A DNA stretch of 64,000 nucleotides from Phyllobacteriaceae bacterium UBA1940. GTDB taxonomy: Bacteria; Pseudomonadota; Alphaproteobacteria; Rhizobiales; Rhizobiaceae. Where the stretch lies: assembly GCA_002336975.1 (NCBI GenBank), contig DDFA01000016.1, positions 8,897 to 72,896 of the forward strand, read 5' to 3'. Each line of letters opens with the position of its first letter. The stretch's first letter is position 1. Both the position numbers and the translations under genes were made by a program. The notes below the pieces were generated by a model. That model was not told the DNA's origin and made no database searches. It saw nothing but the letters and a program-made list of their open reading frames with translations. Of this stretch, positions 42,693-50,375 are shown piece after piece.

Positions 42693-42863
42693 CGTGCGAC
42701 ATTGTTGGTGCAAGTCGCACGGCCTGTAACCACCTGAAATCATTACCTTCCAGACTGATCAAAGATTAGAGCGGCATTTCGGATCGCGCCCCACGCGCGC
42801 GGGAAACCGGCTGGCCTATCGCCACCCCCGGGGGTGCCTCACGCGGGCGGGCACGCGCGCGGG
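42693..42863. other. GC-rich spacer between terminase genes with palindromes
   Basis: This 359-base gap (42675-43033) has no convincing gene. It holds a hairpin CGTGCGAC / GTCGCACG (42693-42700 with 42714-42721), a perfect 14-bp palindrome CACCCCCGGGGGTG (42823-42836), and a direct repeat ACGCGCGCGGG at 42793 and 42853. Such a GC-rich site near terminase genes could be a cos or pac site. Confidence 0.6.
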
Positions 42864-43033
42864 CGCGGCGGCTTCGAAACTCGCGCGCGCCCTGCCCCTA
42901 CTGGGGGTCGGTTGTCACACACACCGGCCATTCGGCCTTGCCCGACTGAACAGCTGGCGGCGCGGACTAATCTTGGCCCTTGGCGGAGCGGGCGCGGGCG
43001 CGCGGGCTCCGGGTTTGCAAAGGGTCAAGGGTC

Positions 43034-44659
43034 ATGGGAATTGATATCGTACGCTATACGCCGCCGGGGCCGATCGGCGCAGCATTCATCCGGTCGCGGG
43101 GGCCGATTGATGCGATCATGGGCCCAGGCGGCTCGGGGAAGACCGTTTGTTCGGTGATCAAGGGGCCGCTGCACGCGGCCGACTATCTCCCCGTCTGCAA
43201 AGATGGGTGGGTGAGGGTCAAGACGCTCTGCGTTCGTGACACCTATCGCAGCTTCGCCCGCACCGCGCTCGCCAGTTGGTACAACACGTTCCCGGAAAAG
43301 CACGCCTGGACGGAAAGCCATGAAGGCGGGCAGGATCGGCCGGTGGTGCACAAGATCTGCTGGGAGGCCTGGCGTGGTCCGGACAAGGTCAAGATCGAAT
43401 ACATCATGGAAACCGGCGCGATCGGGGACAATGACCTCGAGGCCTTCGCCAAGGGCTACGAAATCTCGATGGCCTGGTGCAACGAATTCGATCTGTTGCC
43501 GGAGAATACCATGCCGGTGTTTTTCCAGCGTTGCGGCCGATATCCGCCCGTCGAGCAGATCGCGCCTTCGGAGCTGGAGCGGGTGTCGCGTGACGGCCGC
43601 GCGGCCATGCGCATGATGGGCCTCGAGGCCGACGACAACGAGCCCGTGCTTCCGCGCATCGTGTGGGGCGACATGAACCCGCCGGACGTCGACCACCCCG
43701 CCTACAAAACGCCGTTCGGCGAAGGCTCCAAGCCCGGCGGGATCTACAAGAACGTTACGCCTGGCTGGAATGGTTTCTGGCAGCCAGGCGGGTTGACCCC
43801 GAATGCCGAAAACCGCGTCGGCAAGCCCAGGTCCTCGTACGAGCTCGAGGCGGCAACGACGAAAGACAAGCGCCTAGTCCTGCGCATGGTGCATTCTCGG
43901 CCGGCTTACGCGAAGGACGGCACGCCGGTCTATGAGGATTATTTCAATCCGGAGGTTCACCGCGCCGACGAGGCGTTGACGGCGGTGCCGCAACTCGGGT
44001 TGACGATCGGCATCGACGCCGGCGGCTCCCCGGCGGCAACGATTGGCCAGCAGATGCCGAACGGCCAGAACCGACTGCTGGCTGAACTGGTAGCGCAGCC
44101 TGGCACGGGGCCGACCCGGTTCGGGCAGGCGATGCTGGCTCTGTTGATGACCCGTTTTCCCGGCATCCCGATTATCGGCGCCTGGGGAGATCCGTCGGCC
44201 TGGTACGGCGCCGACACCAACACCGGTGAATTCCACTGGATGAATACGCTTTCGGCGACCGTAGGCTTTCCGATCTCGCCGGCGCCGTCGAACGAGCCCG
44301 GCATCCGCCAGGAGGCTGTAAAGCACTACCTAGGCCTGATGATTGACGGCCATACCCCGGGCTATCTTGTCGACCCCAGCTGCAAATTCATCCTTGGCGG
44401 CTATGAGGCGCACTACAAGTTCTCGAAGAAGACCTCGACGAGCGAGACCGACAAGCTCGATGTGGTGAAGAACGAATATTCGCACCCCCACGACGGGGAG
44501 CAATATCGTTGCCTCGGCATGCTCGGCCTTGCAAACCTCGTCACCCAGTCGGCCCAGTCGGTTCGGCCGGCGAATGTCACCAGCCTGCAGGCGGCGCGCC
44601 AGCAACGCCGGATCGAGCAGCAGGGCGGACGCGGGAATTTCAACGTATGGGACGTTTGA
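43034..44659 (+). CDS. Terminase large subunit
   Basis: A 541-residue packaging motor. The ATPase Walker A is IMGPGGSGKT (residues 29-37), and the C-terminal nuclease region has LGLTIGIDAGGSPAATIG and IIGAWGDPSAWYG with candidate metal-binding Asp residues, then KNEYSHPHDGEQYRCLGM. It cuts concatemeric DNA and packs it into the prohead through the portal. The ATG at 43034 gives the family start and follows AAGGGTCAAGGG; the 18 residues above it are Arg-rich noise. Confidence 0.9.
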   Translation: MGIDIVRYTPPGPIGAAFIRSRGPIDAIMGPGGSGKTVCSVIKGPLHAADYLPVCKDGWVRVKTLCVRDTYRSFARTALASWYNTFPEKHAWTESHEGGQDRPVVHKICWEAWRGPDKVKIEYIMETGAIGDNDLEAFAKGYEISMAWCNEFDLLPENTMPVFFQRCGRYPPVEQIAPSELERVSRDGRAAMRMMGLEADDNEPVLPRIVWGDMNPPDVDHPAYKTPFGEGSKPGGIYKNVTPGWNGFWQPGGLTPNAENRVGKPRSSYELEAATTKDKRLVLRMVHSRPAYAKDGTPVYEDYFNPEVHRADEALTAVPQLGLTIGIDAGGSPAATIGQQMPNGQNRLLAELVAQPGTGPTRFGQAMLALLMTRFPGIPIIGAWGDPSAWYGADTNTGEFHWMNTLSATVGFPISPAPSNEPGIRQEAVKHYLGLMIDGHTPGYLVDPSCKFILGGYEAHYKFSKKTSTSETDKLDVVKNEYSHPHDGEQYRCLGMLGLANLVTQSAQSVRPANVTSLQAARQQRRIEQQGGRGNFNVWDV

Positions 44660-45108
44660 TGTTCAAGACGCCGGCCGACTGGAGCGACTGCCTCGCGTGC
44701 GCGGGCGGGCGGGCGCTCGCGCGTAAGGCCGCGATCTGGCAACGCTCGAACGGCGAGACGATCTCGTTTCATGCCGGCGCCGAGCTGCTCGCGGTCTCCT
44801 ACCTCGTGCCCCGCGATGACGGGTCGCGGGAATTCTGCCTATCGATCCAGACGGCGGCCCGTCCGTACATGCGCCAGCTTTGCCGCTTCGCGCAGTCAAC
44901 GCTGACGGGCCTCGCCCAAAATGGCGTCGTGGTGAACTGCCACGTCACGCCCGGCAACCGATCTGGTGAGCGTATGGCTCGCCTCTGTGGTTTCGAGCTG
45001 CGCGGCGGCACGGTCTGGAGCTTCAGAGGAAAAGTCGATGGGCAATATCGTGAAGGGTCTGTTTGGCGGCGGTGGCAGCAAGGACAACGGCGCGAAGGTG
45101 GAAGCTGA
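44659..45108 (+). CDS. Hypothetical phage protein
   Basis: A 149-residue protein overlapping the terminase stop as TGATG. It shows a hydrophobic core (AELLAVSYLVPRDDG, RQLCRFAQSTLTGLA) and RMARLCGFELRGGTVW, which resembles the end of acetyltransferase-like or internal virion proteins found next to terminases in podoviruses. Assignment is weak. The last 24 residues overlap the next gene in another frame. Confidence 0.5.
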   Translation: MFKTPADWSDCLACAGGRALARKAAIWQRSNGETISFHAGAELLAVSYLVPRDDGSREFCLSIQTAARPYMRQLCRFAQSTLTGLAQNGVVVNCHVTPGNRSGERMARLCGFELRGGTVWSFRGKVDGQYREGSVWRRWQQGQRREGGS

Positions 45109-45259
45109 GAAAAGCCGGCAGTTGCAGCAGGTGGCGAACGATCGCCAGTTGGCGGAAGCGAACCGGAACACCCGGGCCATCGGCGCGACGCGGCGCGCAC
45201 CACGTGGCCGGCGGCTCTTTGAGGATGGCCCGGACGCGGCAAGCTCGGTGCTTGCCTGA
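45038..45259 (+). CDS. Small basic phage protein
   Basis: A 73-residue protein (MGNIVKGLFGGGGSKDNG, then KSRQLQQVANDRQLAEANRN and an Arg-rich end). A Gly-rich start and helical middle are found in small proteins before the portal in podoviruses. AGAGGAAAAG precedes the ATG. Its stop overlaps the portal start (TGATG). Role unknown. Confidence 0.6.
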   Translation: MGNIVKGLFGGGGSKDNGAKVEAEKSRQLQQVANDRQLAEANRNTRAIGATRRAPRGRRLFEDGPDAASSVLA

Positions 45260-46878
45260 TGGATGGCGATTTCAACGTCGACGTCGCCAGGCTGAAGCGG
45301 CGGACCGATGACACATGGGGCGCCCGCTCCGGTTGGAGCACGATCTACCAGGAAGCCTATGATTACGCCCTGCCGATGCGCCGCCCGGCCGGCGGCGTAA
45401 ACGGCCGGCCGCGACAGCCGGACAAGCTTTTCGACATGACGGCGCCCATGTCGGCCATGTATTTCGCCGGCAACTTGCAGCGCGATCTCTTCCCGGCCGG
45501 ACAATCCACATTCGAGATGGAAACCGGGCCGATCGCAGCCATGGTTCTCGACGAGGCCCAGCGGAAGGCTTTCGACGTCGAGCTATCGCGCACCTCGAGC
45601 CTGATCCATCCGTTTTTTCTCGCCGGCGACTGGGATACCGCCATCCATGAAATGTGCGTGGATCTTGCCGTGGGGACCGGTGCGTTGCTGCCCGTCAAGG
45701 GTACCCCCAACAATCCGATCATGTTCTGCTGCCTGCCGTTCGATCAACTCGCGATCGACGTCGACGGCTACGGTCGCGTCACGTTCGTCGACTGGAGACA
45801 GGAGCTGCAGGCCGGGCAGGTCGTCGAGGCCTGGCCGAACGGCCGCTATGCCAGCGACTTCAAGGAGAAGGCAAAGACAAAGCCATCGGAGCCCGTCACC
45901 GTTCACCAGACCTGGTGGAAGGACGGTCGCGAGGGTGCCGGATGGCATTTCGGGGTGCGTCTGCAGGACCAGACGGCGCTGATCTCGCATGAGCGCTACC
46001 GCACCCAGCCCATCGCCGTTCCGCGCTACTACCGTGTACCTGGTGAAGCCTACGGGCGCGGCGTGGTTCTGACAGCGCTTCCGACGATCAAGACGCTGAA
46101 CAAAGCGCAGGAGCTGGCGCTCAAGAGCGCGGCAATCTCGATGCTCGGCATATGGGGCTATCGCGCCGGCGGCACGTTCAACCCGAACACGGTACGCCTG
46201 GCGCCCGGTGAGTTCTGGTCGATGCAATCGACCGGGGGGATGCTCGGCCCGGATGTGCAGCGGTTGGATCCGGCAAGCGGCAACCTCAATGTTGCGCAGA
46301 TGCTGATGGGCGACCTGCAGGCGCAGGTGAAGAACGCCATGTTCGACACACGCCTGCCGGATTACGAGGGAACGCCGCGCTCTGCCGGGGAGATGGCCGC
46401 TCGCCTTCAGCAGCGCGCCAATATCCACATCGGAGCATTCGGGCGCCTCGTCAATGAGATCATGCCCGTGGTCGTTCCGCGTGCCGCCGAGATCCTGTTC
46501 GAGTTCGGCATGATGCCCCGGATGCAGCGGATCGACGACCTGTTGGTTTCGGTCAAGGTTCGCTCGCCAATGCAGGCCGCGCTAAACGCTGATCGCATCG
46601 CCTCGATCGCGAATTACTGGGACATGGTCCAGGCGTTCGCAGGACCGGAAATGGCGCCGGCCTATCTCGACCGTGACAAGACCATCGACAAGATTGGCGA
46701 CGGTTTCCAGATCGAAAAAGACCTCATTCCGCAGGGCGACGCCCGCAAGAAGATTGTTGCGGACATTGAGGAGGCGCGCCGCCAGCAGCTGCAGGCGGCG
46801 ATGATGGCCGAGATGGCGAAGCAAGCACCAGGAGCGATCAAGGATCTCGCTGTCGCCGACATGCGGAGGGCCGCGTAA
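45259..46878 (+). CDS. Head-to-tail connector (portal) protein
   Basis: A 539-residue T7 gp8-type head-tail connector. Matching regions are WSTIYQEAYDYALPMRRP, LFDMTAPMSAMYFAGNLQRD, VDLAVGTGALLPVKG, YGRGVVLTALPTIKTLNKAQ and GTPRSAGEMAARLQQRANIH. It forms the ring at the capsid vertex through which DNA is packed and ejected and onto which the tail is built. The length agrees with the T7 family. Confidence 0.93.
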   Translation: MDGDFNVDVARLKRRTDDTWGARSGWSTIYQEAYDYALPMRRPAGGVNGRPRQPDKLFDMTAPMSAMYFAGNLQRDLFPAGQSTFEMETGPIAAMVLDEAQRKAFDVELSRTSSLIHPFFLAGDWDTAIHEMCVDLAVGTGALLPVKGTPNNPIMFCCLPFDQLAIDVDGYGRVTFVDWRQELQAGQVVEAWPNGRYASDFKEKAKTKPSEPVTVHQTWWKDGREGAGWHFGVRLQDQTALISHERYRTQPIAVPRYYRVPGEAYGRGVVLTALPTIKTLNKAQELALKSAAISMLGIWGYRAGGTFNPNTVRLAPGEFWSMQSTGGMLGPDVQRLDPASGNLNVAQMLMGDLQAQVKNAMFDTRLPDYEGTPRSAGEMAARLQQRANIHIGAFGRLVNEIMPVVVPRAAEILFEFGMMPRMQRIDDLLVSVKVRSPMQAALNADRIASIANYWDMVQAFAGPEMAPAYLDRDKTIDKIGDGFQIEKDLIPQGDARKKIVADIEEARRQQLQAAMMAEMAKQAPGAIKDLAVADMRRAA

Positions 46879-47247
46879 GTGTCTGGACCCTTTGTGCCCG
46901 CGCGTGCTGCGCAGCCCTTCGATCTCCTCGAGAAAAGCGCCGCCGGCGGCGGCTGGGAGGGCCTCGAGGAGATCTTCAAGCCCATCCTGCAGGAAGCTCC
47001 ACTTCAGCCGGGCGACGATGTTGCGCGCTTCATGTGGGGTCTCGCGAATACGCCTGAAGGCAGGGCGATGTTCGAATGGATGATGGATATCTCCTTGCGC
47101 CAGCCCTTCCGCGCAGTGGGGCAGACAATCGAGCAGACGGCGCTCGCTGCCGCCACTCGGCAGGGCATCAACGGTTTCGCCGAGGCGGTGCTTGCCGCGA
47201 TCGCACATGGCGAAAAGCAGGTCAGAGAAGCGCGGCAGAAATCATGA
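46879..47247 (+). CDS. Hypothetical phage protein between portal and scaffold
   Basis: A 122-residue protein beginning with GTG directly after the portal TAA. The start GPFVPARAAQPFDLLEK is followed by helical GWEGLEEIFKPILQEAP and a C-terminal GINGFAEAVLAAIAHGEKQ. No family recognised. Position suggests a head-assembly accessory protein. Confidence 0.6.
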   Translation: MSGPFVPARAAQPFDLLEKSAAGGGWEGLEEIFKPILQEAPLQPGDDVARFMWGLANTPEGRAMFEWMMDISLRQPFRAVGQTIEQTALAAATRQGINGFAEAVLAAIAHGEKQVREARQKS

Positions 47248-47266
47248 ACCCAGAATGGAGCTGGAA

Positions 47267-48202
47267 ATGAAAAATCTCTTGTCAAAGATCGTTTTCAACG
47301 CGCCGGACGGCGGTGGTGGAGGAGCGCCTTTGGCAGCTCCGGCGCCTGCCGGTGGCGCAGGTGATCCGCCGGCGCCTGGTCCCGCTGGCGGCGATGCCCC
47401 GCCGTCTCCATCGGCTGGGGATCCTCCGGCGGGCGCCGGCGACCCGCCCGCCGGAGAGTTCTACCGGCCGAAGGATCTGCCCGACCATCTTCTCGGCAAG
47501 GATCAGAATGAGACGATGGACAAGCTTGCGACTGCCCTGAAGGGCTACCGCGAGCGTGACACGAACAACGGCGTGCCGGAAACCCCCGACGCCTATGCCG
47601 AATTCAAGGGCGAGATCTCGGAGAGCGTCAAGCCGCATCTGGAGACGCTGACCAAGGATCCGCTTTTCAGCCGTGTGTCCGACAAGGCACTCGAGCTGAG
47701 GGTCTCGGTCCCGCAGTATCAGGCGCTGGTACACGAGTTTATGTCGGTATCCGCGGAGATGGGCCTGCTCGAACCGGTCGTCGACGAAATGGCGGAACGC
47801 GCCGCGCTCGTTCCCGACGCTTCGAAGCACCTGACGCCGGCCGAGCAGCAGCAGGCCGTCGAAAAGCGCATGAATGACAACTATGCCTACCTTGACGCCA
47901 TGGTCGCGCGGGGCGCGGAGGGCGGTGGCCTTACCAAAGACGATGCCGAGTTTGCGAAGGCGATGCTTGGTGACAGCGCAAAAGGCCATCGCTTCTTCGA
48001 GTGGCTTCGTTCCGCAACCGGCGGCGGCGCGGGCGGCACGGGTCCGCGCATGGAAAGTCCCGGGCCTGGTGGCCTCGATCCTCGCGTCGAGCTGTCCCGG
48101 CGCTCGGCCTTGCCCGAAAACACGTGGGGGAACCCGAAGTTCGACCAGAAGAGCTACGATCAACTGCAGGCGGACTATGCACGCCTCATCCCTGACAAGT
48201 GA
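47267..48202 (+). CDS. Capsid scaffolding protein (probable)
   Basis: A 311-residue protein between portal and capsid, the T7 gene 9 position. The N-terminus has a Pro/Gly/Ala linker (APAPAGGAGDPPAPGPAGG), followed by RPKDLPDHLLGKDQNETMDK and a mostly helical acidic body (VPETPDAYAEFKGEISESVK). Disordered N-terminus and helical body are usual for scaffolds. The ATG at 47267 follows GGAG; an in-frame ATG lies 12 bases earlier. Confidence 0.75.
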   Translation: MKNLLSKIVFNAPDGGGGGAPLAAPAPAGGAGDPPAPGPAGGDAPPSPSAGDPPAGAGDPPAGEFYRPKDLPDHLLGKDQNETMDKLATALKGYRERDTNNGVPETPDAYAEFKGEISESVKPHLETLTKDPLFSRVSDKALELRVSVPQYQALVHEFMSVSAEMGLLEPVVDEMAERAALVPDASKHLTPAEQQQAVEKRMNDNYAYLDAMVARGAEGGGLTKDDAEFAKAMLGDSAKGHRFFEWLRSATGGGAGGTGPRMESPGPGGLDPRVELSRRSALPENTWGNPKFDQKSYDQLQADYARLIPDK

Positions 48203-48312
48203 TCCGCACTGAACGGCTCCCGCCCGATGGCACATTCGACGAGCTACCGGACGGGAGCGACCTGGACGACGCGGCGGCTATCCTTCACAGGACCTGCCGC
48301 AGCTCCGGCTAA
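48199..48312 (+). CDS. Possible 37-residue phage peptide
   Basis: A GTG start overlapping the scaffold stop (GTGA) opens a 37-residue frame with RLPPDGTFDELPDGSDLDDA. The overlap pattern matches others in this phage, but the frame is short and has no homology I can name. Confidence 0.3.
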   Translation: MIRTERLPPDGTFDELPDGSDLDDAAAILHRTCRSSG

Positions 48313-48358
48313 TCGGCCCTCACGGTGATTTCGTCCATCACTTTGACAGGGGGCTCTT

Positions 48359-49294
48359 ATGCCTGGAATTCCGAATTGGTTTACTGAAAAGATCCGCGAC
48401 CAGGTCCGCACGCGCTACAGCTCGAAGGGCGGCCATCTCGACGGCACCATGATGCGTGGTGAAGGCGGCGCGGGAACGGTCAAGTTCCCGGTCGTCGGTG
48501 GCCGGATCGAGATGTACAAGCTTTCCGGCGCGATCCAGAAGGTGAAGTTCTCCGACATCAACCTCGACATGGTCACCCTGCTGACCGACGACTTCGAGGC
48601 TGCTACGACCTTCCGCGCGCAGGACGTCCGCAAGATGGGGCCGAGCCTTCAGGCCGCGCTCGCCGACGAAATGGCAAAAGCTGTCCGCCGCAAGCGCGAC
48701 CGGATGAAGCTCGATGCGCTCAATGCCTTCGCCTCGGCGACGTCGTCGCTCACGGACAGCCCGAACACCATCGAGACGATTGGTGTCGGTACCGAGCGTG
48801 TCGATATTCTCGACGCCATCGCCGTCTCGGATGCGATCGCCGGGGCCGGCGCCGACGAAGACGCCTACTGGGCGATCCCGCACGTCTGGTTCTCCCAGCT
48901 CCTGATGTACAAGGAATTTTCGAACGCCGACTACCAGGGCAACAAGGAGCTGCCCTTTGCCGTCAACGGACGCATCAGCAAGAAGACGTTCCGTAACGTT
49001 CATATCCTCGGCATCCCCGATGAGCACTTCATCTACGGAACCGGTGCCTATGTGCCGGGTACCCCCGGTTTCACCGGCTCCGACTACCTCGACACCTTCG
49101 CCTGGACGCAAAGCGCGGTCGGCTGCGAAATCGAGTGGGACCAGGAGAACATGACGATCGATCCGCTTCCGGACATGGAAGGCACGCCGAACCTCTGCAA
49201 GGTGCAGCTGTCTGGCGCGGCGGTCGGCATCCTTCCGGAGGGCGTCAAGCGCGTGCGGAAGCTGGCGATCAAGACGGCAACCCGTCCGGCCTAA
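48359..49294 (+). CDS. Major capsid protein
   Basis: A 311-residue capsid protein expected to take the HK97 fold. The N-terminus has NWFTEKIRDQVRTRYSSKGG and GGRIEMYKLSGAIQKVKFSD; the body has WAIPHVWFSQLLMYKEFSNA and VPGTPGFTGSDYLDTFAWTQ, ending near LCKVQLSGAAVGILPEG. It lies after the scaffold, as in T7. AGGGGG sits before the ATG, the strong ribosome site expected for the most abundant protein. Confidence 0.88.
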   Translation: MPGIPNWFTEKIRDQVRTRYSSKGGHLDGTMMRGEGGAGTVKFPVVGGRIEMYKLSGAIQKVKFSDINLDMVTLLTDDFEAATTFRAQDVRKMGPSLQAALADEMAKAVRRKRDRMKLDALNAFASATSSLTDSPNTIETIGVGTERVDILDAIAVSDAIAGAGADEDAYWAIPHVWFSQLLMYKEFSNADYQGNKELPFAVNGRISKKTFRNVHILGIPDEHFIYGTGAYVPGTPGFTGSDYLDTFAWTQSAVGCEIEWDQENMTIDPLPDMEGTPNLCKVQLSGAAVGILPEGVKRVRKLAIKTATRPA

Positions 49295-49357
49295 TCTCGA
49301 CCTGGCCGGGCGGAAGCGCCCGGCCTTCGCCTTCGCACGAAACCAATGGAGGCCGTC

Positions 49358-49636
49358 ATGGCTTTGGAAATCCGGGCGCTCAAGCGCTACAATACTGTCA
49401 CCCTGTCGGGGAACCGTCAGGTTTCCTGGTACAATTACGCGACCAATGACACCGCGGCGGAAGTGGTCGCGGCCGGCTACTTCAACAATGCCCGAGATAC
49501 GGTGAAGGTGGGCGATTGCGTCGATGCGATCATCGACGTCGATGGCACCATCGATCGCATCTCCTTCCGCTTTACTGCCGTTCCCACCAGCGGGAACGTC
49601 ACCGTCGCATATGACGGCGACGCGGCCGGCGCCTGA
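49358..49636 (+). CDS. Small head decoration-like protein
   Basis: A 92-residue beta-rich protein (MALEIRALKRYNTVTLSGNR, VKVGDCVDAIIDVDGTIDRI, then VPTSGNVTVAYDG) directly after the capsid gene. Position and size suggest a capsid-decorating or head-associated protein; no motif proves it. GGAGG precedes the ATG at 49358. A strong terminator follows. Confidence 0.65.
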   Translation: MALEIRALKRYNTVTLSGNRQVSWYNYATNDTAAEVVAAGYFNNARDTVKVGDCVDAIIDVDGTIDRISFRFTAVPTSGNVTVAYDGDAAGA

Positions 49637-49664
49637 TCCGATCTGCTTCGCAGTCAACGCTTCA

Positions 49665-49702
49665 CCGTGGCCAGTAACCTGCTGGCCACGGTTTTTCTTT
49701 TT
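49665..49702 (+). terminator. Strong terminator after the capsid block
   Basis: A perfect 10-bp stem CCGTGGCCAG / CTGGCCACGG (49665-49674 with 49682-49691), 7-base loop, then TTTTTCTTTTT. It lies inside the late region between the capsid-decoration genes and tail tubular protein A, the same relative place as the T7 late terminator after gene 10. Confidence 0.92.
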
Positions 49703-49716
49703 GGGCGGGCTCCGGC

Positions 49717-50373
49717 ATGTCGACGATCGACAAGGCGACGATCATCAATTGGGCGCTGACGGATATCGGCGCGGGACCGATGTTCTCCGTCGACGACGGC
49801 AGCGAACTGGCCGAGCAGGTCGAGAACACCTGGCAGCCCGTCGTCGATCGTGTCTTCGGCATGCACGACTGGAGCTTTTCCCTCAAGACGTACAAGAACA
49901 CGCGCCGGGCCGAGACGCCGGAAAACGGCTATCGCTACGGCTTCGACCTCCCCGGCAACAGGATCGGCAATCCACTGCTCAACATGAGCGATCCGCGTTC
50001 CCGCCGGCCGCTGCGCGACTTCACAATCGAGGAAGGCAAGCTCTTCAGCGATGAGGCTGAGACCTGGTCGCAGGTCAAGGTCGCCGTCAATCCGGATATC
50101 TGGCCGCCTGAGTTCCGCGGCGCGTTCGTCGTGGCGCTTGGCGGATATCTCGCGGTGCCCGTCTGGCAGGACGCCGACATGCGGGCCGACAAGCTGGTCG
50201 AAGCCTTCGGAACGTCGTCGAGGGAAGGAACCGGCGGCTTGTTCGGCCGGCTGATGGCGCAGGACAGCGCATCCCGTCCGAAGGGCTCCGGCCTTGCCAA
50301 CGAGGACCCGCTGACCGACGCGCGGATCTCCGGCGCTGGTCCGCTGTCGTCTCCCTGGTACGGGAGCCTTTGA
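49717..50373 (+). CDS. Tail tubular protein A (T7 gp11-like)
   Basis: A 218-residue gatekeeper-type tail protein. The family start MSTIDKATIINWALTDIGAG is followed by QPVVDRVFGMHDWSFSLKT, YGFDLPGNRI and PPEFRGAFVVALGGYLAVPV. It forms the ring that joins the portal to the tail nozzle. Good length for the family. The next gene follows two bases after its stop. Confidence 0.9.
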   Translation: MSTIDKATIINWALTDIGAGPMFSVDDGSELAEQVENTWQPVVDRVFGMHDWSFSLKTYKNTRRAETPENGYRYGFDLPGNRIGNPLLNMSDPRSRRPLRDFTIEEGKLFSDEAETWSQVKVAVNPDIWPPEFRGAFVVALGGYLAVPVWQDADMRADKLVEAFGTSSREGTGGLFGRLMAQDSASRPKGSGLANEDPLTDARISGAGPLSSPWYGSL

Positions 50374-50375
50374 GC

